64,000 nucleotides of DNA from Pseudeuparius sepicola. Taxonomy: Eukaryota > Arthropoda > Insecta > Coleoptera > Anthribidae. Shown here in pieces: positions 51,401-57,330 of this stretch (the first letter of the stretch is position 1; every line of letters begins with the position of its first letter). The position numbers were made by a program, and so were the translations under genes. Location: positions 80,453,899-80,517,898 of the forward strand of contig OY987300.1 in assembly GCA_963920635.1 (NCBI GenBank), in the 5' to 3' direction. The notes under the pieces are model-generated. The model saw only the letters and a list, made by a program, of their open reading frames with translations. It made no database searches and had not been told where the DNA came from.

Positions 51401-54400
51401 TACAGGGTGCCACCGATTGGCTTAACCACAATTTGGAGAATATCAAGAAACAAGACGAAACCGATTTGTCGATATTGCAATATTTAATAGAAATCATACA
51501 GCTTGTGAAATGTGACGTGCAGAAAGCTATTGAATTTTACGATAAGCTTTTTCAAGAGGTCATGAATTTTCAATACGCGAAAGCGTTGTATGTTTTTTAT
51601 CAAGCAAAAATTTCGTTGTTATGCGAGCCGGACGTTATAGAAGTTTGTAAAAGTTTGAAAAGATTAAATTATGATACATACAAAGATTTTTCGTGCGTCG
51701 AAGGAGTTACAGATCCACTGAGCGAAGGCACGAAGCTTTTCGAGTTGTATTTGACCATACAGAGGTCTGTAGGGTTAGGTATGTGAATTTTTTAATCTTT
51801 TTTATGGAAATTTTTTAGGGCAACTACACAAATTGAGACGTATCTGGGGCACATTTGAAGAAGTTTTGATGTTCCTTTCCAAAAAATGGTAAATGATGAT
51901 AACCGAAGTTTGTCGATTATTGTTGGCAAGTAGTTCAAATGAACCCCAAGATATGTGTGTCAATTTGTGTAATTCTGGTGATGTAAATTTGCCTTTCAAC
52001 AGGAGGCTAGCAATTTTTAGCCAACTTCCAAGTAAAAAGCCCAAAAACAAAACTAAATTTATATTTATCTCATTTTTTAACGATTTTTTTCTATTAAAAA
52101 ACATCTTGTTTTTTCACACTGAATTCCACTCTAGGTAAAGGCCTGTGCCCGGCAGAAAGCGACACTTTCCACATACGCAATTTCCACCAGTGGTTCCACG
52201 GAGGCGTGGCCCAATGGTTGGACATAGCAGTTTTCAAGGCTTTGCAAAGAATCGAGAAGGCCGTGGAACTCGACAATCTCATTCCAGTCGACAACACTGT
52301 CAAATATAGTTCTTCTGCGGTCGACACCCTCACCATCTTCTATCAGGTTAGTTCGGGAATCGGATTCAAATATCAGCGATATATTCGGTGCGTGCGATAT
52401 TTTTAATATCAGCGATATTTTCGGTGCATGCGATATCTTCAATATCAGCGATATTTTAGATGCATGCGATATTTTTAATATATTTTCTGTTATAGTTGTC
52501 ATACTTTATGTGGCATTTTGAGTTTGTGCAATGCGTTTTTTAGGTTAAGGTATTTTGGCAGCAACTGAACTGGCCAGATGTGGAAGGTTGCTATACGTTT
52601 ATAGCAAAAATAATTGACGTACGTAAATATGAGAAATAAAATTCCTATATAACTTTCATATAATCGTAGGACATATGTAAATGTTGTGTTTTTTACGCCG
52701 AAAGGATGGCCGACAGGGTAGAGGGAATGGGAGACACTCAAGACGTTTACGAGAAGAAATTCCATGTTACAAACGAATGGTGTCTCGCCATAAATAATAT
52801 TGATTATGTTAGAGAGACTTTAGAACCTTTTACCAAGGACTTGGGAATGGAAGAAGTTATACAGAAAATTTCTGAAATTAAGAGTCCTGTTGAAGCACAA
52901 AGGTAAGAAAAATCTTCTCTGCTGCCACGAAACTTTGAGATGTAAAAACAATGAAGTATTTAAGGCACTTTATACATATATAGAAAACAATTTAGTTCTT
53001 ATACGATAATAGGTGGCAGCAGCTAATTTCTAAGATAGCTTGCTGTCAACTTGACAGTCTTGAAGTTAACTTTAAATCTATATTTTAATCATCTATAACT
53101 GTCTTTAGATGTCAACATACTTTGGATAATGTCATAATAAATGCCATAGATACTGTAAGAAATGAAATTATAGAATTATTAGAAACGGTGGTAAACAAAA
53201 TGGCACCATCGATGAAAAGATTGCTGATAGAGGGTGCGGAATTATACGAAACTGACAATAATAGTATAGATAGATTGATGATGTACGTCGACGAAAATTT
53301 AAGTACGTTAAATAAACAATTAAACGATGAAAACTTCGAGAGAACTTTAGAAATCACGTGGAATATGCTGAGCGAAGCATTGACTGAGATTATTCAATCA
53401 AATCTACAGGTACAAATATAATATATTTTCTAAATTTGAACTTTTAAAACTTCTTTTATTGTAGAAAAGAAGGCCGCCATCTTTCTTCGACAATCTCCGA
53501 AAAACTTTAAATTTGATGGTGGGATCATTCAAAAAACCAGACAGCTGTGATAATTGCGACACCCTGAAAAAAACCGAACAAATTCTAAGGGTCAATGGAC
53601 TAGAAACTGCCGATATTATACACGAGGTAATTTTGCAAAAAATAAATAAATTGTATAACATATTTTTGTACATTTTTAGGTGCACCTTGAACTAGCCGAA
53701 AGGTTTTCCAAAGTCAAAGACACTCCGTTTGGTGAAATATCCGTAAGAGCTAAATTTGATGGCGATAATATAATTGTGGAAATTATCAATGGAAGAAATC
53801 TAATGGCTATGGATTCAAACGGTATAAAATTCCATTTTTTTTTTCATTTTTTCCATACCTAGGGATTTTAGGATCTTGTGACTCGTTTGTGAGGATCCAT
53901 CTACTCCCGGAACACAAATTTTGTAGAATTGACAAACCGAAAACAAAATGCCACAACAAGACCCAGTTTCCATTATTCGACGAAAAATTTACCATGTAAG
54001 TTAAATTTTCTATTGGGATTTTCAAAACTAGGTTTATAATCACCAAAAAACACTTTTGACATTACCGATTTGTAAATAGCGCCAATGTCAATGTACAGGG
54101 TGTTCCCGTATATTTTGACCTTAATTACTTAAATGAAAGTTGTAGGATACCAAGGTGTATTGTCCCAAAAATAATGGATTTACAGGAATGCTCTTGCCTA
54201 AGATGAAATGTTTTTCCATGGCATTACATTGATTACCTAAATATAAAGATCGTATTTATCTACAATTTGGAATATCATGCGAATGCTTAGAGCAAACATA
54301 TAACATATTTATATTGTTGGAATCGGAAAAATGCGTGCAATTCAAAAATCCACAAATATACAGGGTGTTCCATTAAAAAAAGTAATTTTATATTTTTTCA

Positions 54401-55333
54401 TAAATTTGCGACGCGCATTTGTTTTATCTAGTAACAGATCCTAGCGGTTCAGAAAAAACCCTACAACTTTCATTTAAGTAATTTTTTTCTAACTAGAAAG
54501 GCTCTAGGGGTGGGTCAAAATATACGGGAACACCCTGTACAAATGAACTACTTTCCATAAACAGGTTGTAAATTGCAGAATTCTGCACCTAATAGCTGCG
54601 TTTTATTGGTGTGTCACTAGTAATACTGGTAAATCTAGTGACAGAAAAACAAGATACACACCACATTCACAGTGACACCAATAAAACATACCTAATGTTT
54701 TGATGTGGTTAGATCACGTAACCTAACCACTGATTGCAGAAAATTGCACATCAGGTTAGGTCACAGAAAATTTAGGGTTAGGTTATGTCACCCTAAATTT
54801 CAAACTTGTCTTTGATAAATGTACAGAACTACTTATAAAAAATCCGTCATCTGAAAACAGACTATAGATGTTTACAGTTATTTTTAATGACGTTTTAGAA
54901 ACCTTTCCTCAGAACAAAGAAGTACCGAAGATGGGCTACTATTGTTTAGCGTCAAAGACAAAGATTTGTTAGGTTATAACAATCAGTATATCGGAGAAGC
55001 CTATTTGCATTTTAACGATATTCTAAGCAGGCCCGAACCTGTTACTAGTCTGCCTCAGGTGCATCTGCACCTTGCGAGGCCCACTGCCGCAGATCTGAGT
55101 AAGTGTTTTTGAAACCTGAACATTATTGGAAATGTGAAATTTAGATGAGAGATGTTTCAGTTGAGAAATAATGTAATAAATATTTGCGAGAACGTTATCG
55201 ATGAAATGCTTCAAAAGAATCAATACATATATCGAATTTTCCAGCTACGGACAGTGTGAGAGCCCTAGAACACAGGCAGGGAGACAAATTAGCCAGGGAC
55301 TTTTTGAAGAAACTCAAGCAAAGAATGGGTTAA
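24346..55333 (+). CDS. BAIAP3: BAIAP3/Munc13-4 family protein (C2-MUN-C2)
   Basis: Calcium-regulated vesicle priming and tethering factor of the Munc13-4/BAIAP3 branch; fly relatives are unc-13-4A and staccato. Candidate start exons are 24346-24431, 27019-27119 and 45494-45625. Shared or downstream exons: 36152-36437, 49009-49352, 50434-50641, 50694-50873, 50923-51778, 52135-52346, 52544-52618, 52670-52902, 53109-53409, 53465-53626, 53680-53821, 53872-53996, 54899-55098, 55245-55333 (stop). C2A: FLINVEVIEAKDLRPKDSNG, then SDPFVTLY and VWDFDPAE, with the Ca-binding aspartates kept. The MUN region includes FHQWFHGGVAQWL and SSAVDTLTIFYQ; its largest exon is 50923-51778. C2B: VEIINGRNLMAMDSNG, then CDSFVRIHLLPEHKF. 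The end, LARDFLKKLKQRMG, matches the family tail. Oddities: one extra A in the run at 53940-53944 shifts the frame inside the C2B exon, and an intronless SSADH lies in the first intron. The downstream half is certain; the 5' end is not. Confidence 0.9.
24959..25095. repeat. 137-bp hairpin MITE
   Basis: ACCAAAAGATCACACTCGAA at the left end is mirrored by TTCGAGTGCGATCTTTTGGT at the right; the arms run about 55 bp with a few mismatches and a short loop of repeated AAAATG/AGCAAAGC. It is non-coding and lies in the first intron region. Confidence 0.7.
25470..26615. mobile_element. Diverged palindromic element, about 1.15 kb
   Basis: The left arm (from about 25470, containing CACTTCAGCAGGTGATAG and CAGGGTGTTTAACG) is mirrored by 26345-26610 (CTATCACCTGTTGAAGTG). 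Inner sequence around CATATCTCCGCCACTGGC is also symmetric (25695-25730 against 26356-26390). Single-arm relatives lie at 41975-42240, 46745-46885 and 38950-39015, so this is a dispersed family. The arms are clearly diverged. Confidence 0.7.
27019..27119 (+). CDS. Candidate alternative first exon B of the Munc13-4-like gene
   Basis: An ATG opens 33 codons (MDMETEDLMWKQIYTRLNSQ...), ending GAGCAAAG|GTAAAT in phase 2, the same phase as exon A and compatible with the acceptor at 36152. The shared MWK-x-IY-x-x-L pattern with exon A indicates duplication of a start exon. No known domain was recognised. Confidence 0.55.
27120..28230. other. Intronic stretch before SSADH
   Basis: AT-rich, with many TAGGTACCTA-type words between 27250 and 27420 and a relic of the 183-bp satellite unit at about 27774-27830 (TTTGATTTTGATTTCTACT, TCTTTCGATTACCGCA). 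The 5' UTR or promoter of SSADH should lie near the end. No other gene was seen. Confidence 0.45.
28231..29778 (+). CDS. Ssadh: Succinate-semialdehyde dehydrogenase, intronless, nested
   Basis: NAD-dependent oxidation of succinate semialdehyde to succinate, the last step of the GABA shunt, normally in mitochondria. One uninterrupted 515-codon frame covers the full ALDH5A1 family length. Seen: ITPWNFP, GSTQVGK, the general base Glu in LELGG (about E273) and the catalytic Cys in FRNCGQTC (C307). The substrate arginines in MITRK and KFRN and the serine in GLIS also match human ALDH5A1. The C-terminus, GVGREGSHHGVEDFTYLKYV, is typical. The second cysteine of the human redox pair (GQTCVC) is alanine here (GQTCVAAN, position 309). 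The N-terminus is short and basic and may be a mitochondrial presequence; the second ATG at 28252 is an alternative start. The gene is more GC-rich than its surroundings, lacks introns and lies inside the first intron of the Munc13-4-like gene on the same strand, which suggests a retrocopy, though a native intronless gene is possible. Confidence 0.95.
   Translation: MYTSSIKMQASKLDFKYLRKLHLLTDKAFVNNQWISAASNKVFEVTNPSTGEIVSTVPDMDANDAQEAIDAASEAFKTWQFTTAKDRSHLLRKWYDLLVENRGEIAKIMTAEAGKPLCESEGEVQYGNSFVEFFSEQARNVRGEIVPSPVLSRKLLIEHHPIGVAGLITPWNFPHAMITRKASAAICVGCTTVIKPAEDTPVTALALARLAEEAGFPKGVLNVITSSRENAPAIGDLLAQSPKVAGISFTGSTQVGKILYRSCADRVKRVALELGGNAPFIVYDSANIEKAVEGAILSKFRNCGQTCVAANRFLVQEGVYDEFIKKLVETVRKIKVGDGMKPHVQLGPLINEAQFQKVDGLVKEAVSKGAKILLGGKAASTIGKLFYEPTILVDVNDQTRIYSEEVFGPIINIIKFKTEEESLSIANCCDRGLAGYFYSEDLAQIFRVSTKLEVGMLGVNEGLISTAEAPFGGIKESGVGREGSHHGVEDFTYLKYVCIGNLGMDSKAASEGFKK
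29779..30368. other. Flank between SSADH and a palindromic element
   Basis: Includes the SSADH 3' UTR. Around 29900-30030 there are repeats of AAAAAGTAAGTA/AAAGTAACTA words. No coding exon was seen. Confidence 0.4.
30369..31082. mobile_element. 714-bp palindromic element with TA flanks
   Basis: Ends CAGTGTGTCCCAATTTGATA and its complement, each next to TA. Arms of about 345 bp contain an inner mirrored pair of AGAAGTGTGTCCTTTCC-type words around the centre near 30720. It is non-coding. Confidence 0.85.
31083..31711. other. Non-coding intronic stretch
   Basis: Very AT-rich sequence between a palindromic element and a minisatellite. No gene, repeat boundary or motif worth naming was seen. Confidence 0.4.
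31712..31905. repeat. 20-bp minisatellite with EcoRI palindromes
   Basis: About nine copies of a 20-bp unit, GTCGGAATTCCGAGTTGCAA with variants (GCAGGCC or ACAAGTC). Every unit contains the 10-bp palindrome CGGAATTCCG. One unit has a 3-bp insertion (ATTACAAGTC). A short ORF across it is a by-product of the repeat. Confidence 0.9.
32143..33389. mobile_element. 1.25-kb palindromic element with TA flanks
   Basis: Ends CAGGGTGTCCAACTTTAAAA and its complement, both next to TA. The arms cover about 32143-32590 and 32990-33389, around a non-palindromic centre of about 400 bp. Internal ACAGGGAGTTCC and ACAGGGTA words are mirrored. A lone arm of the same element is at 43412-43616. Confidence 0.85.
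33478..34647. mobile_element. 1.17-kb palindromic element with TA flanks
   Basis: Ends CAGGGTGTTCCTTAATAACA and its complement, flanked by TA. The arms are about 550 bp around a centre near 34030-34110. Short mirror-image ORFs (for example 33793-34011 and 34132-34332) are explained by the palindrome. It starts only about 90 bp after the previous element. Confidence 0.85.
34694..35979 (+). mobile_element. Pogo/Tigger-like DNA transposon relic
   Basis: 23-bp terminal inverted repeats, CCGTAGAGAGGGGATATTTGG at the left and the complement at the right (one mismatch: GGAATATT against GGATATT), are flanked by a TA duplication (34692-34693 and 35980-35981). Subterminal GGGCTATTTGGTTT words occur at both ends in opposite orientation. 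The element carries a decayed HTH-psq coding region, which with the TA target places it in the pogo/Tigger group. It lies in an intron of the Munc13-4-like gene. Confidence 0.8.
35190..35484 (+). pseudogene. HTH-psq (pogo/Tigger N-terminus) fragment
   Basis: Reads MVRTYQRRYTNARKR, then DIDLNNAIIAVKERNITYKEVSERFKV, the helix-turn-helix pattern of the N-terminus of Tigger/pogo transposases. The frame then changes: RYCLKRHDNKKLPNPTKTG and HYEFPSEDFS continue in another frame, so the coding region is broken. No catalytic DDE part remains. Confidence 0.7.
36152..36437 (+). CDS. BAIAP3: Exon 2 of the Munc13-4-like gene, GC-rich
   Basis: It follows a pyrimidine tract and CCCGCAG, and starts with one G that completes an AG|G arginine codon. 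It reads IQQVDGGFFERFGSLFREQ, then an Ala/Glu/Gln-rich, probably helical and acidic stretch, and ends ALN|GTGAGT at phase 0, matching the exon at 49009. The exon is far more GC-rich than its surroundings, which explains the overlapping open frames on both strands here; those are not genes. Confidence 0.75.
36508..37015. repeat. Dispersed repeat, copy 1
   Basis: Begins CCAGGGACTCTTTAAAATAA and closely matches 45733-46680 over two blocks (36508-36790 with 45733-45995; 36838-37015 with 46535-46650). It lacks the right terminal repeat, but a lone right end (TGGGTCCCCTTATTTTAAAG) lies at 39538-39566, so this copy may be split by later insertions. Confidence 0.7.
37145..37390 (-). pseudogene. hAT transposase C-terminal dimerisation fragment
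   Basis: On the minus strand the frame reads SLPVSASTVERSFTKLKLIK, then PFLRSKIANERLTSLLYQ, a stop, and EDERASSLHLDNIFQF in the same frame. This is the ERSFS-LK-IK-LR-ERL pattern of hAT-family dimerisation domains. A stop codon inside and the absence of the upstream catalytic part make it a dead fragment. It lies within the Munc13-4-like intron. Confidence 0.75.
37652..37985. repeat. Inverted repeat with matching 154-bp arms
   Basis: The arms (37652-37805 and 37831-37984) are complementary at every position I compared, around a 25-bp spacer. Unlike the other palindromes it does not begin CAGGGTG. It lies in the sense intron of a gene, so it would fold as a long hairpin in the pre-mRNA. Confidence 0.9.
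38104..38660. repeat. Four 122-bp tandem units ending in a LINE-like tail
   Basis: CCGCCATGTTGGATTTAGAA occurs at 38122, 38244, 38366 and 38488, exactly 122 bp apart, with almost no differences between copies. Each unit includes AATTTCAGCTCGATCGGTTG, a word typical of 3' tails of some insect non-LTR elements. The last unit runs into a CATA microsatellite (about 38628-38651). Confidence 0.85.
39016..40419. other. Intronic stretch, repeat fragments only
   Basis: Contains a lone repeat end (39538-39566), a GGGGCCCCGGGGCCCC word at about 39465 and relics of the CATATCTCCGCCACTGG family. No coding exon was recognised. Confidence 0.4.
40420..41375. repeat. Complex inverted repeat
   Basis: AACATGGCCTCAAAAATGCC and GAACGAACAAAGATAAAATT at 40436-40600 recur directly at 40838-40990 and inverted at 41095-41330. 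The arms are diverged and no CAGGGTG ends were found. Open frames here (such as 41081-41491) follow from the repeat. Confidence 0.65.
41376..43411. other. Intronic stretch with one single-arm repeat
   Basis: Only the single-arm copy of the 25470-26615 family (41975-42240, ending in AACACCCTGTATCAC) and a short AAGTGGGTT/AACCCACTT inverted pair (about 42478-42548) are noteworthy. No gene was seen. Confidence 0.45.
43412..43616. repeat. Lone arm of the 32143-33389 palindrome
   Basis: Matches about 33180-33384 almost base for base (AAATCGCTAAATGGTTTTCG, ATCGCAGCCGGCCCTGG, GTTTTAAAGTTGGAC) but stops at GGAC|TCTTATG, without the terminal CACCCTG. Confidence 0.8.
43617..45493. other. Intronic stretch
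   Basis: AT-rich up to about 44300, then more mixed sequence; nothing with coding character or a clear repeat boundary was recognised. The segment just before 45494 becomes GC-rich and could be a promoter. Confidence 0.4.
45494..45625 (+). CDS. BAIAP3: Candidate alternative first exon C of the Munc13-4-like gene
   Basis: A GC-rich 44-codon frame starts at CCCATGG (METTRAAMPAPPRSRG) and ends LQRQTSLYLASMT|GTGAGA at phase 0, joining the 49009 exon as SLYLASMT-IDKLYTEVLYEVL. It is proline- and arginine-rich. The frame stays open upstream, so an internal exon cannot be excluded, but the upstream AG sites examined do not match the phase of exon 2. Confidence 0.6.
45733..46709. mobile_element. 977-bp element with terminal inverted repeats
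   Basis: The left end CCTGGGACTCTTTAAAATAA pairs with the right end ...TTTAAAGAGTCCCTGG (about 29-bp TIRs). The element is bracketed by 39-bp near-identical direct repeats (45695-45733 and 46715-46753, containing GGATTAATCGAGTGTCACAA). No transposase was seen. Copy 1 of the family is at 36508. Confidence 0.75.
46754..49008. other. Intron before the first certain Munc13-4 exon
   Basis: AT-rich. It contains a relic of the 183-bp satellite unit at 47268-47345 (TTTGATTTCCACTTGTTTTG, TTTTGAGTCGCTCTTTTTG) and a CACCCTGTATA word at about 48953. No coding exon was seen. Confidence 0.45.
49355..49510. repeat. GGAACTCTAGTATTT minisatellite in an intron
   Basis: Six or more imperfect copies of GGAACTCTAGTATT(T), alternating with GGAACTCTGATATTG-like versions. 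The pattern resumes at 50230-50345 after the MITE insertion, so the MITE landed within or beside it. Confidence 0.7.
49773..50214. mobile_element. Truncated, inverted copy of the 20641 MITE
   Basis: Starts TA|CAGTGACTGGCAGAAAGTTGG and runs antiparallel to 20641-21130. The far terminal repeat is missing and is replaced by TTTATCTATATA. Confidence 0.75.
52370..52490. repeat. ATATCAGCGATATT mini-repeat in a Munc13-4 intron
   Basis: Three copies of a roughly 43-bp unit, AATATCAGCGATATTTTCGG followed by TGCATGCGATATTTTT. Related words recur in two Cap-H2 introns at 60625-60710 and 61315-61410. Confidence 0.65.
54096..54537. mobile_element. 442-bp palindromic element with TA flanks
   Basis: Ends CAGGGTGTTCCCGTATATTT and its complement, next to TA on both sides. 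An internal CAGGGTGTTCCATT word (about 54360) is present. It lies in the intron between the frameshifted C2B exon and the exon at 54899. Confidence 0.8.
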
Positions 55334-57330
55334 ATAAAATGTAAAATATTTCCGCCACTTTTATATTATTATACAGTATGGGCCTATTCCGGTATAAGCA
55401 ATATGTAAAAGAATTTAAATAATATTATGTGCCCATTTTAACAGACTGACATGTACCGATATTTTAGATTGTGTTAGGATGTAATATTATTTATGCTATA
55501 TTTTTAAAATATACGTTTTTTAAGAAAAAAAATTACATATAAAAATCTGTTTTATTGACTCCCACTCAACAGAAGAAACCTACAACTCCTAGGTGTAGTT
55601 TTTACCTAAATGCTAACAAATATGTGCCCGTCAACTATTTTTCAAATTTGAAGTAAATTTTTTGCAGTTTACTTTTGTATCCAATTACTTTATATTAAAA
55701 CAAGCTTATCTTGGCTCAAAACGTATATAGAAGACACAATACAAAATTTATTAAACTAGGTTTACAGGTTAAAGTATAAATTGTATTTTTACTTTGACGC
55801 CCCAACGTGGGGCTATACTATTTTCACTTTATATTAAAAATTGTGGTTTTTAACAAAAGATTTTCGTGAATTCTTGTTTTAAAATGACAAAATAATCTTC
55901 AAAGGTGTCATTCTAGTGGAGTTCTTTAAACTATCCCCAACAAATCTTTTATTCATAACCATAGAGGGTAAGAATAAGTGAATTTTGCATATTTGACTTT
56001 GCTTTTTCCGATTTAATTTTTTGTTAAAATGACCAAATGGTATTTAAAAGTGTGTCACGAACAAGTATTTTTACGGTTATAGAAAAGATTGAAGAAGCCA
56101 CCAACTGATTGAGCTTTTTTTAAATAAAGGTTATTTTAATAAAAAAATAATTACATATAAAAATCTATTTTATTGACCCCCACTTAACAGAAGAAATCTA
56201 CAACTCCTAGGTGTAATTTTTACCTAAATCTAACAAATATGTGACCATCCACTATTATAAAACGCCATAGCTATTAGAACATAAAATATAATTTTCTCAC
56301 ATGGGAAAATTACTAACTACGAAAATATATGACATACAACACTAATCGTTAATATTATAAATTGTGCGAATCATACCAAAATCTAATTTTTAAAGGATTA
56401 TGGTATGATGCCATGAGTTGAAAAAAAGACGTCAACGATTCCACGCTGGGAACAATTAAAATCTTTCCTACATTTTTTGGGAAATTTTGCATTTTTACAA
56501 AAATATTCTGTTCCCCAGAACTACATATAAGAAATTACAATCACAGTATGTAAACTCTGTAAAATGTTTTAAATGAATTTTGTACATTTGCCAAATTTGT
56601 AGTATACAAAAATTAATCTGCTTCATTCGAATGAGATCAAAAAAATAAAAATCTATACACAGTGAGAAAAAGTATTTCTCTCTAGAAAATATTGTATTTT
56701 TTTTAAACAACCCATTAACATCACCACCAATGAAAAACGACATATTTAGTCCCTAAATGTACATTTAACTCTTAAAATTAAACCCTACGATTACTGATGT
56801 TGTACTTCTATCTTACGCCCTAAAATTAGCTGAAAAATCTGTAAATTTACCTCAAAAGCTAGGTTAGGTGGGCAAAAATGGTAAGAAAAGTGAAATACTG
56901 GTGAATAGACAATGGAAAATAAGTCGTCACTTCCAACAAATCGCCTAACCTAACCTGATCACAGAAAATTGCAGGCTAGGTTATGCCGTGCACAGAAAAT
57001 CTAGGGTTAGGTTATGTCACCTCGACACGTGAAACTTTTGCCTCTAAAAACTCAAAAATTGCCAAACATCGGGTTCTTGCTCTAGATCACCTAACCTAAC
57101 CTCCTTTCAGTGATCACAGAAAATTATGCATCAGGTTAGGTTGTTAGCAAAAAACATAAAAGTTAGGTCAGGTTGCTTGGACAAGTCCCTGTCACTTGGA
57201 ACTGACGAACTACTTCAGCGCGGAAACCTACTGCCAAACAAAAAAATCGTCCCATCGACACGGAAACTTTCTAACCGCAAAACTCTTTCCGCGGCGTCGA
57301 CTGCCGGCCCACGGCACCGTCGAGACTTAC
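55334..57330. other. Region between Munc13-4-like and Cap-H2 genes
   Basis: Tail-to-tail spacer with the 3' UTRs of both genes. A block from 55428 to about 56060 is repeated at 58577-59160, and a piece of it (CTACAACTCCTAGGTGTA) recurs at about 56200. Around 56860-57150 there are several AGGTTAGGTT/AACCTAACCT words. No further gene was seen. The true last exon of Cap-H2 may lie at about 57230. Confidence 0.5.
55428..56060. repeat. Duplicated segment, copy 1
   Basis: GTGCCCATTTTAACAGA opens both this block and the one at 58577-59160, and similarity continues for about 600 bp in direct orientation with small indels. Both blocks are followed by another partial copy of their own start (56140-56250 and 59180-59275), so the repeat was already tandem before it was copied. 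Confidence 0.75.

Noticed and set aside
54690..57160. AACCTAACCT/AGGTTAGGTT words as interstitial insect telomere repeats (TTAGG)
   Set aside because: Only two or three units occur at each place, mixed with other sequence; there is no true array.
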